A DNA stretch of 13,201 nucleotides, taken from contig CAKZQX010001109.1 in the NCBI GenBank assembly GCA_937141995.1, forward strand, positions 1-13,201, read 5' to 3'. Shown here one piece after another: positions 1-7,704 of the stretch (the stretch's first letter is position 1; each line of letters starts with the position of its first letter). The position numbers and the translations under genes were made by a program. This stretch comes from an uncultured Chloroflexaceae bacterium. Lineage in GTDB: Bacteria > Chloroflexota > Chloroflexia > Chloroflexales > Chloroflexaceae. The notes below the pieces were generated by a model, which saw only the letters and a list, made by a program, of their open reading frames with translations, ran no database searches and was not told the origin of the DNA.

Positions 1-87
1 TACACTTGCGCCTGATGTTCGTCCGCCGCTGCCGTCCACCGTCCGCCGTCTTTCGTCTTTTCTCCTGCACCCTTCCACTTTTTCCGT

Positions 88-93
88 TATAAT
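88..93 (+). promoter_or_regulatory. Candidate -10 box for the YbdK-family gene
   Basis: A perfect TATAAT lies 57 bases before the chosen start codon at 150. The hexamer 17 bases upstream (65-70, CTGCAC) is a poor -35 match. The call therefore rests on the -10 alone and on its position just ahead of the first gene. Confidence 0.4.
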
Positions 94-149
94 ATCTATA
101 TCCCCACAGAATGACAATACACGTCAGAATGCAACGACGAGGAGGTGGC

Positions 150-1289
150 ATGAGCGTTTACAACCCCCTTGACCCGGATTTTGCCTTTACCATCGGCATC
201 GAAGAAGAGTATCAAATTATTGACCCGGAAACCCGCGAGCTACGTTCCTACATCACGGAGATCCTCGACGACGGGCATGCGCTCCTGCGCGAGCAGATCA
301 AGGCCGAACTGCACCAGAGTATCGTGGAAGTCGGCACCAAACCCTGCCGCACCATCTCCGAGGCCCGCGCCGAGTTGCAACATCTGCGCGGCACCATTGC
401 CGGACTGGCGAGCAAGAAGGGCCTGCGGATTGCCGCCGCCGGAACGCATCCCTTCTCCTCCTGGATCGATCAGGAGATTACGCCGTTTGACCGCTACCGC
501 GGACTGCTTGATGAAATGCAGGATATTGCCCGGCAACTGTTGATCTTTGGGATGCACTGCCATGTCGGCATGCCGAACTGCAATGTCACTATCGAGATGA
601 TGAATATCGTGCGCTATCTCCTGCCGCATCTGCTGGCGATCTCCTCTTCGTCACCTTTCTGGATGGGGCGCACAACCGGCTTCAAATCCTACCGCAGCGT
701 GATGTTTAGCACCTTTCCGCGCACCGGCATTCCACCCTCATTCGTTTCAGCGACCGAGTTCGATAACTATGTCAGCTTACTGATCAACACCGGCTGTATT
801 GACGACGGCAAGAAGATCTGGTGGGATCTGCGACCGCACCCGGTTTTTAGTACGCTTGAGTTCCGCATCTGTGATGTGGCGACGCGGCTGGAAGAGTGCC
901 TGGCGCTGGCGGCTTTTAAGCAGGCCATAGTAGTCAAATTCTACAAGCTCTTTGAGCAAAACATGACCTTCCGGTCCTATCGCCGCGCGCTGATTAACGA
1001 GAACAAGTGGCGTGCCCAGCGCTGGGGGCTGGACGGCAGGCTGATTGACTTTGGCAAGCGCACCGAGGTCGAGGCCAAAGCGCTGGTGCATGAAATGGTT
1101 GAACTGGTGGACGATGTTGTGGATGAGTTGGGCAGCCGCAAGGAGGTTGAGTATCTGCTGCATATCGCTGACCATGGGAGCAGTGCTGACCGCCAGCTTC
1201 GGGTCTTTGAGGAAACCAACGACCATCGCGCCATTGTTGATAACCTGGTTGCCGAGACAATGGAAGGTATTGAACTGTTACACTCATGA
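150..1289 (+). CDS. ybdK: YbdK-family carboxylate-amine ligase (glutamate-cysteine ligase 2 type)
   Basis: This protein belongs to the YbdK branch of the glutamate-cysteine ligase superfamily (COG2170). These are soluble ATP-dependent enzymes that join a carboxylate to an amine, with weak gamma-glutamylcysteine synthetase activity reported for the E. coli member. The 379 residues match the family length. Visible signatures are the metal/ATP motif GIEEEYQ (residues 16-22), GMHCHVG (134-140), SPFWMGRTTGFKSYR (168-182), WWDLRPHP (224-231) followed by EFRICD (237-242), and ENKWRAQRWGLDG (284-296). I chose the ATG at 150 because GAGGAGGT sits 4-10 bases before it and because family homology begins directly after it. 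The in-frame ATG at 111 would add a 13-residue tail without a ribosome site. The gene stands alone: the next one starts 313 bases away. The physiological substrate is unknown, and a role in thiol or gamma-glutamyl metabolism is only inference. Confidence 0.92.
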   Translation: MSVYNPLDPDFAFTIGIEEEYQIIDPETRELRSYITEILDDGHALLREQIKAELHQSIVEVGTKPCRTISEARAELQHLRGTIAGLASKKGLRIAAAGTHPFSSWIDQEITPFDRYRGLLDEMQDIARQLLIFGMHCHVGMPNCNVTIEMMNIVRYLLPHLLAISSSSPFWMGRTTGFKSYRSVMFSTFPRTGIPPSFVSATEFDNYVSLLINTGCIDDGKKIWWDLRPHPVFSTLEFRICDVATRLEECLALAAFKQAIVVKFYKLFEQNMTFRSYRRALINENKWRAQRWGLDGRLIDFGKRTEVEAKALVHEMVELVDDVVDELGSRKEVEYLLHIADHGSSADRQLRVFEETNDHRAIVDNLVAETMEGIELLHS

Positions 1290-1602
1290 CCAGTTGTTGC
1301 AGCGTTGTGCATGCGGGACACCAACGCTTGATCGTATGGTATACTACCGGGAAATTATACCTTCCCGCGCCGACATGTTATGGTACTGGAGACCAGATTT
1401 ACCGGGAATACGCGGTTTTGGATATAATGTTGTGGAGCGTGCGATGGCGTTCGTGCAGATTGAGACGGTTGCGTCTGTCCTCCCGCGTCGCTGTCGCTGT
1501 CCTGGTTAACCCGGCCGTACTAGTGCATCATTAATCTTGTGCAAATTTGCGCCCCAGCGGCGTTACGACCATTCACAGGATCTTTCGCACCCAATATGAG
1601 AT
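1290..1602. other. Gene-free spacer and probable leader of the dhaL-ptsI unit
   Basis: No credible coding sequence lies here; the open frames are short, lack ribosome sites and have arginine/cysteine-rich shadow composition. The spacer holds an extended -10 (TGG TATACT, 1337-1345), two mutually exclusive hairpins (1338-1367), a TATAAT box (1423-1428), a small AGACG-GTTG-CGTCT hairpin near 1463-1476, and a perfect GCAAATTTGC palindrome (1541-1550). In many PTS-type Dha kinase operons the position upstream of dhaL is taken by dhaK; there is no trace of it here. Confidence 0.6.
1398..1428 (+). promoter_or_regulatory. Candidate promoter for dhaL-ptsI
   Basis: TATAAT at 1423-1428 is a perfect -10. 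TTTACC at 1398-1403 is a 4/6 match to the -35 consensus with a long 19-base spacer. A transcript from here would have a leader of about 170 bases before dhaL. An alternative start is the extended -10 at 1337-1345. Confidence 0.4.
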
Positions 1603-2247
1603 ATGACAATGATTGTCACAACAGCGATGTTGCTGAACTGGCTACGGCGCACAGCCGACGGCATTCATACTCAGTGTGAGCTACTAACCGCCCTTGATGC
1701 GGCGATTGGTGATGCCGATCATGGGATTAACCTTGACCGGGGCTTTCAATCGGTTGTGCATTCCTTACCCGCACTGACAGATCACGACGCGGGACATATT
1801 CTGAAAGCAACCGGAATGCGCCTGATCTCGACCGTGGGCGGCGCAAGTGGGCCGCTCTATGGTACTGCGTTCCGGCGTGCCGGCATGACCCTGGAACAGC
1901 GGCAGACCGTCACACCGGAGGAACTTCTGCTGGCCCTCCGCGCCTTTGTGCAGGGTATCAAAACTATGGGACAGGCGGAGCAAGGTCAAAAAACGATGCT
2001 TGATGCTCTGATACCGGCACTCGTAACCCTGGAAGCGGCGTTAGCCGCCAGCACTGATCTGCCCGCCGCGCTCGAACAGGCGGCCCTGGCCGCTAACGCC
2101 GGGGCCGAGGCGACTATTCCGCTGGTGGCTCAGCGCGGACGGGCTTCCTACCTGGGGGAACGTTCTGCCGGGCATAAAGATCCGGGGGCTACGTCTGCGG
2201 CGCTTATTCTGTATGCACTGGCCGAAACAGTTGCGGAGGCAGCATGA
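1603..2247 (+). CDS. dhaL: Dihydroxyacetone kinase subunit DhaL (ADP/Mg-binding, PTS type)
   Basis: DhaL is the nucleotide-binding subunit of PTS-dependent dihydroxyacetone kinase. It holds a tightly bound ADP with two Mg ions; DhaM rephosphorylates this to ATP, and the phosphate is passed to dihydroxyacetone bound covalently in DhaK. The 214 residues agree with the usual length of about 210. Visible motifs are the Mg-binding aspartate loop AAIGDADHGINLDRGF (33-48), the nucleotide loop GGASGPLYGTAF (79-90), and the C-terminal GRASYLGERSAGHKDPGA (179-196). All fit the DhaL domain closely, and the GDADHG form is the one used by PTS-type DhaL. The start could be 1603 or the in-frame ATG at 1609; both have poor ribosome sites (AGGA at 1577-1580 is distant). 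The gene overlaps the Enzyme I gene by four bases, so the two are probably translationally coupled. DhaK is missing from the window, so the phosphate acceptor is uncertain. Confidence 0.92.
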   Translation: MTMIVTTAMLLNWLRRTADGIHTQCELLTALDAAIGDADHGINLDRGFQSVVHSLPALTDHDAGHILKATGMRLISTVGGASGPLYGTAFRRAGMTLEQRQTVTPEELLLALRAFVQGIKTMGQAEQGQKTMLDALIPALVTLEAALAASTDLPAALEQAALAANAGAEATIPLVAQRGRASYLGERSAGHKDPGATSAALILYALAETVAEAA

Positions 2248-4010
2248 ATGCAGAACATGTCTTGACCGGTAGCGCTGCCACACCCGGCATTGCGATTGGT
2301 CCTGCCCTACTCTACCATTTGCGCCCCGGCAAATCCGCGGGCGGGCGTTCCCGGCAATCGGCACCGGGTGACGCATCAGCCACGGCGACGATCTTGCCAC
2401 AGGCCGAGCTTGAACGCCTCGACAAGGCCATTGCGACGGCCGACACGGCTATGGCCGCAGCCGAGACCCGCCTGCGGGAGCTGGATCGGCTTGCGGCGGC
2501 TCAGATCTTTAGTGCGCACCGGATGCTGCTGCGTAGCCCCGCCCTGCGTGAGCATACCCAGACTTTGATCGTTGAGATGGGCTATCGTGCAGCCGAGGCC
2601 ATCGTTGAAGCGGGCGAAGATCAGGCCGAACAGCTTTCCGGGTTGATTGCTCCCTATGTCAGCATGTTTGTGGCGGATATCCGTGGCGTGGTTGAACAGG
2701 TGCAGCGCATTCTGATTGGCGAAAGCTCGCTGGAAAATCAACTGACGCAACCATCTATTGTTATCGCGCAAGACCTGGGGCCGTTCGAGTTGATGCACAT
2801 TCCCCAGGATCGGCTGCTGGGCCTGGCATTGATCGGCGGTGGTCCCACCGGGCATTCGACCATCCTGACGCGCGCGCTGGGTGTGCCGACCGTCATTGGT
2901 CTGGGGCCGGCGGCCCTGGATTATCTGGCAGATGGCGTGATCGTCGCTCTCGACGGCGATGCCGGGCGCATCGTGATTTCACCGACGGAAGAAACATTGG
3001 TGCAGATGCGGGCCAGCGCGGCGACCCAGGCCGAACGGCAGGCGGAACTGCGTGATCAGGGGAATCTTGCCTGCGTAACGTCTGATGGACAGCGGGTGAC
3101 GCTGTTGGCGAATGTGGCCTCCTCCACCGAGGCCCGCATTGCGCGTGAATATGGCGCGGAGGGCATCGGCTCTCTGCGCACGGAACTCTTATTTCTCGAA
3201 CGGCCGACGCTGCCCGACGAGGAGGAACAGGTTGCGCTCTACAGCGCGGTTGCGGCGGAACTGCCCGGCCTGCCGATTGTCATCCGTACGCTGGATCTTG
3301 GCGGCGACAAGCAGTTGCCCTCATTCCCGTTGCCAAAAGAAGACAACCCGTTTCTGGGTTGGCGCGGCATCCGCATCGGGTTGAGCCATCCGGAGGATCT
3401 GCTGCTGCCGCAACTGCGTGCGATGCTGCGAACCGGCGCAACCGCGAACATTCGCATCGTTGTGCCAATGATTAGCTCCCTCGCCGAGTTTCGCCGGGTG
3501 CGGGCCTTCCTGGAGCAGGCGCATAGCCAGTTGCTTGTTGCGGGCATACCCTGTGCGCCCCGGCTTCAGCTTGGCGTGCTGATCGAAGTCCCGGCGGCGG
3601 CCATTATCGCCGATGCGCTGGCCCAGGAAGCAGATTTTATCAGTATCGGCACCAATGACCTGGTACAATATGCGTTGGCCTGTGATCGTACCAGTCAGCG
3701 GGTTGCGAACCTGTACCAACCGCTGGCACCGGCCATCCTGCGCCTGATTGCAATGATTACCGATGCGGCCCACCGCCACGGGCGACTCGTCTCGATCTGT
3801 GGTGAGATGGCCGGCGATCCGTCTCTGACGGCACTGCTCATTGGCCTGGGTATTGATGAATTGAGTTGTGCGCCGGCGGCCCTGCCACGCCTGCGAGCGG
3901 CTGTTCGGGCAACCGATGCCGCCGCTGCTCGCCAGCAGGCCCGGGCCGCGCTGACTGCCGGCAGCCTGGACGAAGTCCGGGTCGTGTTGCGTACCGATGG
4001 ACCACAGTAG
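2244..4010 (+). CDS. ptsI: PTS Enzyme I (phosphoenolpyruvate-protein phosphotransferase)
   Basis: Enzyme I takes phosphate from PEP and passes it to HPr, the first cytoplasmic step of the PTS or of PTS-derived signalling chains. The 588 residues cover the full enzyme (E. coli 575). The order is an N-terminal HPr-binding helical region (about 55-160), the phosphohistidine swivel domain with His204 in GGPTGHSTILTRALGVP (199-215), and the C-terminal PEP-binding barrel. Barrel residues matching known catalytic ones are Arg312 (SLRTEL), Arg348 (IRTLDLGGDK), Glu448 (IEVP), Asp472 (GTNDLVQY), Arg482 (DRT) and Cys519 (SICGEMAGD). There is no attached HPr or EIIA domain, unlike some multidomain DhaM proteins. 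A low-complexity insert of about 20 residues (29-50) follows the first strand. The start is fixed by GGAGG at 2235-2239 and the ATGA overlap with dhaL. Linkage to dhaL suggests that it feeds a DhaM-type Dha kinase; HPr and EIIA/DhaM must lie elsewhere. Confidence 0.93.
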   Translation: MNAEHVLTGSAATPGIAIGPALLYHLRPGKSAGGRSRQSAPGDASATATILPQAELERLDKAIATADTAMAAAETRLRELDRLAAAQIFSAHRMLLRSPALREHTQTLIVEMGYRAAEAIVEAGEDQAEQLSGLIAPYVSMFVADIRGVVEQVQRILIGESSLENQLTQPSIVIAQDLGPFELMHIPQDRLLGLALIGGGPTGHSTILTRALGVPTVIGLGPAALDYLADGVIVALDGDAGRIVISPTEETLVQMRASAATQAERQAELRDQGNLACVTSDGQRVTLLANVASSTEARIAREYGAEGIGSLRTELLFLERPTLPDEEEQVALYSAVAAELPGLPIVIRTLDLGGDKQLPSFPLPKEDNPFLGWRGIRIGLSHPEDLLLPQLRAMLRTGATANIRIVVPMISSLAEFRRVRAFLEQAHSQLLVAGIPCAPRLQLGVLIEVPAAAIIADALAQEADFISIGTNDLVQYALACDRTSQRVANLYQPLAPAILRLIAMITDAAHRHGRLVSICGEMAGDPSLTALLIGLGIDELSCAPAALPRLRAAVRATDAAAARQQARAALTAGSLDEVRVVLRTDGPQ

Positions 4011-4124
4011 CCGGTAGTACTGGCCTGCCGGATGCGCCCGCTGTTGATTGTATGGCTCGCCAATGCTCTATTTTTGCTTACCGTGTGTCCTCTCAGAAAG
4101 AAGAAATTGTAACCGGGGAAAACC

Positions 4125-4162
4125 TTGACCCTCCTGCACAGGGCTGATACTTATGCTACAAT
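4125..4162 (+). promoter_or_regulatory. Weak promoter candidate ahead of the sigma factor gene
   Basis: A TTGACC hexamer (4125-4130) is followed by overlapping AT-rich -10-like text that includes TACTTA (4148-4153, 17-base spacer) and TACAAT (4157-4162, spacer too long at 26). No combination has both good hexamers and good spacing. The 251-base gap after ptsI and the lack of other signals make this the likeliest start region for the sigma operon, but the exact promoter is unresolved. Confidence 0.3.
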
Positions 4163-4261
4163 ACGACAATTGGCGGGTCTGACAGAAGAAGTGACACGTA
4201 TACCCGAACGCCTCGGGCCCATGAACTACGCAAGGTATCCTCGCTGTACTAAGGAAACCGT

Positions 4262-5449
4262 ATGACTCAGACTCCACCCAATGGCACACACACGTCCACC
4301 GTGTCGGCTCCTGATCTGACGGACTTGATCGCAACGGGACGACAACGTGGCTATGTTACACTCGATGAGTTGCTCCAGTTGGTGCCCGCGCCGGAAGAAG
4401 CGTCGGAAACCATCGATGCTATCTATGCGGCCCTGGCTGAAGCCAGTATTCCGGTACACGACGCTCCGGAAGATGGATCTGATGAGGATTCGTCTTCGTC
4501 GGGGGATGCGGATCTGCATGAAGAGTTGTCCGACGCCCTCCTTGGCGATAGCGTGCGCCTTTATCTGCGCGAGATCGGCCAGGTGCCGCTCCTGACGACT
4601 GAGCAGGAGCAGAAACTGGCCCGCGCTATTGCTGCCGGGCAGGAAGCTGCGCGCCAGTTGCCGACGCTACCGGCCAATAGTCCGGAACGCCTGCAAATGC
4701 GCTCCCAGATTCTGGCAGGCGATCATGCGCGTCAGCAGATGGCCGCCGCCAACCTGCGTCTGGTGGTCAGTATTGCCAAGCGCTACCGTGACCGTGGTCT
4801 ACCGCTGCTCGATCTGATTCAGGAGGGTAGCCTGGGGTTGTTGCGCGCCATTGAGAAGTTCGATGTGAATAAGGGCTACAAGTTCAGCACCTACGCCACC
4901 TGGTGGATTAAACAGGCACTCAGTCGGGCACTGGCCGACCAGTCACGCCTGGTACGCCTGCCGGTTCACCTGGGTGAGACGCTGAACCGCATCCAGGCCG
5001 CGCGCCGCCAGTTGACGCAGGAGCACGGGCGCGACCCCACCGACAAGGAGTTGGCCGATAAGCTCGAAATGAGTGAGGAGAAGCTGCGCGAACTGCGTCG
5101 CACCGCGCAAGATCCGGTCTCCCTGGCAACCCCAGTCGGTGAAGAGGCCGACCGCCCCCTGGCGGACTTTATTCCTGATCCGCATGCGCTCGATGCCGAC
5201 GATGCCGCCGCCAGTGGTATGCTGCGCTCGCAGATTGCCGCCGCGCTGGATCAGTTGACCGACCGGGAACGCAAGGTGCTGGAACTGCGGTATGGTCTGA
5301 CTGATGGGCAGCCACGCACGCTGGAAGAGGTGGGCAAAGCCTTTGGCGTGACCCGCGAACGTGTGCGCCAGATCGAGGTTAAGGCGTTGCGTAAACTCCG
5401 CCACCCCCGGCTCGGGAAGTTGTTAAAAGATTACCTGGATCAGATTTAG
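4262..5449 (+). CDS. sigA: RNA polymerase sigma factor, sigma-70 family, primary (RpoD/SigA) type
   Basis: This sigma factor directs core RNA polymerase to -10/-35 promoters. The 395 residues contain, in order: a region-1.1-like segment (about 18-65, DLIATGRQRGYVTLDELLQL); an acidic, serine-rich linker (69-84); region 1.2 (96-125, DSVRLYLREIGQVPLLT); region 2 (156-235), with the core-binding RLVVSIAKRYRDRG and the melting/-10 segment KFSTYATWWIKQALSRALAD; region 3 (237-310); and region 4 (330-395), with the helix-turn-helix RTLEEVGKAFGVTRERVRQIE. AAGGAA at 4251-4256 lies five bases before the ATG. Region 1.1 plus complete regions 1.2-4.2 mark it as primary-type, but Chloroflexota often carry several SigA paralogues. 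Whether this is the essential housekeeping copy or a group 2 alternative cannot be told from one window. Its stop overlaps the next gene by one base, so a metabolic operon hangs on it. Confidence 0.94.
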   Translation: MTQTPPNGTHTSTVSAPDLTDLIATGRQRGYVTLDELLQLVPAPEEASETIDAIYAALAEASIPVHDAPEDGSDEDSSSSGDADLHEELSDALLGDSVRLYLREIGQVPLLTTEQEQKLARAIAAGQEAARQLPTLPANSPERLQMRSQILAGDHARQQMAAANLRLVVSIAKRYRDRGLPLLDLIQEGSLGLLRAIEKFDVNKGYKFSTYATWWIKQALSRALADQSRLVRLPVHLGETLNRIQAARRQLTQEHGRDPTDKELADKLEMSEEKLRELRRTAQDPVSLATPVGEEADRPLADFIPDPHALDADDAAASGMLRSQIAAALDQLTDRERKVLELRYGLTDGQPRTLEEVGKAFGVTRERVRQIEVKALRKLRHPRLGKLLKDYLDQI

Positions 5450-6633
5450 TGGAACCTATCCTGTCGCCTCGCCGGCAGCGCCTTGTCACGCAGGCCGATG
5501 AGCTTGCTGCGCGCTTTGCACAACGCGTTGATGCCCACGAACGCGCCGGGACTTTTCCTCGTGAGAACTATGTCGATTTGCACGAAACCGGCTACCTGCG
5601 CTGGTTCGTGCCTCCGGCGTATGGCGGCGAAGGTGCAGATCTCTACGAGATTGTACTGGCCCAGGAACACCTGGCACGCGGTGATGGCGCGACTGCAATG
5701 GCGCTCGATATGACGATCCATCTGATTGGTCGTCTCACTACGACGGCGAGTTGGCCCCAGTCGGTTTTTGCCGAGGTCTGCCGCAGTATTGTCGCCGAGG
5801 GGGCGTTGATCAATGCCGCCGCGACCGAGCCGGAGATGGGCAGCCCCGCGCGTGGCGGTCTCCCGGCAACTACTGCTACCCCCACCGCGGGCGGTTGGCT
5901 AATTAATGGGCATAAGCTCTTCGTGAGTATGGCCCCGGTGTTGCGCTATTTTCTGGTCAGTGTGGCGCTACCTCCCGGCCCGGACATGCCCGAAGGCGGG
6001 AAAGCCAATGCTATTGTGCAGGCTGATGCTGCCGGGTTGCGCCTGGAGGATACCTGGAGCGATGCGCTGAGTCTGCGTACCAGCGGTAGTTTTGATGTGA
6101 TCCTCGACAATGTCTTTGTCTCCGACGACTGGTTGGTAGAACGGCAGCCCGTCGGCAGTCCGCCCCCGTTTGATCCAACCGTTCAGATGGCCTGGTTTGC
6201 GCTGTCACTCGCGGCGGTTTACCTGGGCATCGGACAGGCGGCCTGTGATACTGCCTGTGCCTACGCCCGCGAACGTGTACCCAGCGCGCTGGGCAAGCCG
6301 ATTGCCACCCTGCCCGGCATCCAGCGGCGGATCGGTGAGATCCAGGTGCCGCTGATGGCAGCCCGCGCCTTGCTGCACCAGACTGCTCGCGCCTGGGTTG
6401 ACGATCCCGATGGGCGCGGTGCGCTGGCTTCCCAGGTGGCGGCGGCGAAATACCTCTGCACCAATGCCGCAGTTGAAGCAACTGACCATGCGCTACGGGT
6501 CGCCGGTGGGTTTGGCCTGACGCGCAAACTCCCGCTGGAACGCTTCTACCGCGATGCCCGCGCCGGCCTGACGCATCCGCCCCAGGATGACATGGCGCTG
6601 GAACTGGTGGGGCGAACGGCGCTGGACGGGTAA
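5449..6633 (+). CDS. Acyl-CoA dehydrogenase-fold flavoprotein lacking the catalytic glutamate; possible flavin monooxygenase
   Basis: The 394 residues follow the acyl-CoA dehydrogenase plan: an N-terminal helical domain (about 1-115), a middle beta domain with AAATEPEMGS (123-132) and NGHKLFVS (153-160), SLRTSGSFDVILDNVFV (208-224), and a C-terminal four-helix domain with VAGGFGLTRKLPLERFYRDAR (351-371). In true dehydrogenases a Glu falls six residues after RDAR, in an EGT motif; here that position is Pro377, within LTHPPQDD (374-381). The alternative Glu site used by isovaleryl-CoA dehydrogenase aligns to Phe250. A His followed by Asp just after RDAR resembles the ACAD-fold FMNH2-dependent monooxygenases (DszC, SfnB, HsaA group). 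Either an oxygenase or a non-standard dehydrogenase is possible. The start is GTG at 5449, sharing one base with the sigma stop; no in-frame ATG occurs before residue 84. Ten bases separate its stop from the luciferase-like gene. Confidence 0.85.
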   Translation: MEPILSPRRQRLVTQADELAARFAQRVDAHERAGTFPRENYVDLHETGYLRWFVPPAYGGEGADLYEIVLAQEHLARGDGATAMALDMTIHLIGRLTTTASWPQSVFAEVCRSIVAEGALINAAATEPEMGSPARGGLPATTATPTAGGWLINGHKLFVSMAPVLRYFLVSVALPPGPDMPEGGKANAIVQADAAGLRLEDTWSDALSLRTSGSFDVILDNVFVSDDWLVERQPVGSPPPFDPTVQMAWFALSLAAVYLGIGQAACDTACAYARERVPSALGKPIATLPGIQRRIGEIQVPLMAARALLHQTARAWVDDPDGRGALASQVAAAKYLCTNAAVEATDHALRVAGGFGLTRKLPLERFYRDARAGLTHPPQDDMALELVGRTALDG

Positions 6634-6643
6634 GGAAGCTGTC

Positions 6644-7651
6644 ATGCAGTTTGGTCTCTGTCTCTCCGCGCAATATCTGCCGGGCGATGACCCGGCGGCT
6701 CGTTTCCGTGAGCATATTGTACAGGCGCGGGATGCGCAGGCCGGTGGGTTTACCTCGCTCTGGGCCAGTCATCACTATCTGGCAAGTCCCTTCCAGATGC
6801 TGCAACCGCTGCCAGTGCTGGCGCGCCTGGCCGGCGAAGTCCCCGGCATGACTATCGGGACGGCCATCCTGCTTATTCCGCTGCTCAACCCGATTGATAT
6901 TGCCGAGCAGGTGGCAACTCTGGATATAATCTGTGAAGGTCGCTTCGTCTTTGGCGTGGGTCTGGGCTACCGCGCGGTTGAAAACGAGGTGTTCGGTGTG
7001 CAGAAAGGGCAGCGGGTCTCCCGCTTCACCGAGACGCTCACGCTGATCAAACGCCTCTGGACTGAAGAACAGGTTGATGTGGCCGGTCAGCACTACACCT
7101 TCCAGGGGCTCACGCTGGTGACGAAGCCGGTACAGCAACCCCACCCGCCGATCTGGATAGCGGCCAACAACGATGCGGCCATCTGCCGGGCGGCCCGGAT
7201 GGGTGATACCTGGCTGATCAATCCGCATGCCACGCTCGCAACCCTGCGCGCTCAGGTGGATCTCTTCCGTGAGCAGTGTCGCGCAATCGGGCGACCCTTT
7301 CCCGCCGAATTGCCAATCATGCGCGAGTTGTTTATTGCGGAGGATCGAGAAACGGCCCTGCGCGAGGCACAGCCCATCCTGGAGCAGAAGTACCGCGCCT
7401 ATAGCACCTGGGGGCAGGCCAAAGCGCTGCCACCGGGCGAGCATTTTGAACTGCCTTTTGACGAACTTCTGCGGGATCGTTTTATCATTGGCGACCCGGA
7501 GGATTGTGTACGGCAGATTGCCGACTATCAGCAGCAGTTGGGCGTGACGCATATGCTGCTGCGTCTGCAATGGCCTGGTATGCCACGGGCGCAGGTGTTT
7601 CGGGCAATTCACCTGTTGAGCCGGGAAGTTCTGCCACACTTCAGGGACTGA
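6644..7651 (+). CDS. LLM-class (luciferase-like) flavin-dependent oxidoreductase
   Basis: This is a bacterial-luciferase-fold TIM-barrel protein of the LLM class, which binds reduced FMN or F420 and oxidises small organic substrates in the cytoplasm. The 335 residues fit the family. Visible landmarks are the opening strand MQFGLCLS, GGFTSLWASHHYL (34-46), the region MTIGTAILLIPLLNPIDIAEQVATLD (69-94), EGRFVFGVGLGYR (98-110), HPPIWIAANND (167-177), and a C-terminal IIGDPEDCVRQI (281-292), typical of the family. I chose the ATG at 6644 because AAGGAAG (6632-6638) precedes it and because the longer frame from 6587 lies inside the upstream gene and lacks homology. The adjacent ACAD-fold gene and tight spacing suggest a shared pathway, possibly two reduced-flavin-using steps. 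No flavin reductase lies in the window. The substrate cannot be assigned. Confidence 0.9.
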   Translation: MQFGLCLSAQYLPGDDPAARFREHIVQARDAQAGGFTSLWASHHYLASPFQMLQPLPVLARLAGEVPGMTIGTAILLIPLLNPIDIAEQVATLDIICEGRFVFGVGLGYRAVENEVFGVQKGQRVSRFTETLTLIKRLWTEEQVDVAGQHYTFQGLTLVTKPVQQPHPPIWIAANNDAAICRAARMGDTWLINPHATLATLRAQVDLFREQCRAIGRPFPAELPIMRELFIAEDRETALREAQPILEQKYRAYSTWGQAKALPPGEHFELPFDELLRDRFIIGDPEDCVRQIADYQQQLGVTHMLLRLQWPGMPRAQVFRAIHLLSREVLPHFRD

Positions 7652-7704
7652 TGAAGTCTCGCTGGAATTTGGCTTATACCGGACAAACTGAGTGGGCTTC
7701 AGCA

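Noticed and set aside
19..50. Repeated GTCCGCC/CCGTCCACC text at the left edge
   Set aside because: Too short and irregular to call a repeat array; it may belong to a longer simple-sequence spacer outside the window.
1286..1534. Plus-strand frame after the YbdK stop that could have been a dhaK remnant
   Set aside because: The translation has no DhaK motif and overlaps the candidate promoters; no trace of dhaK is visible.
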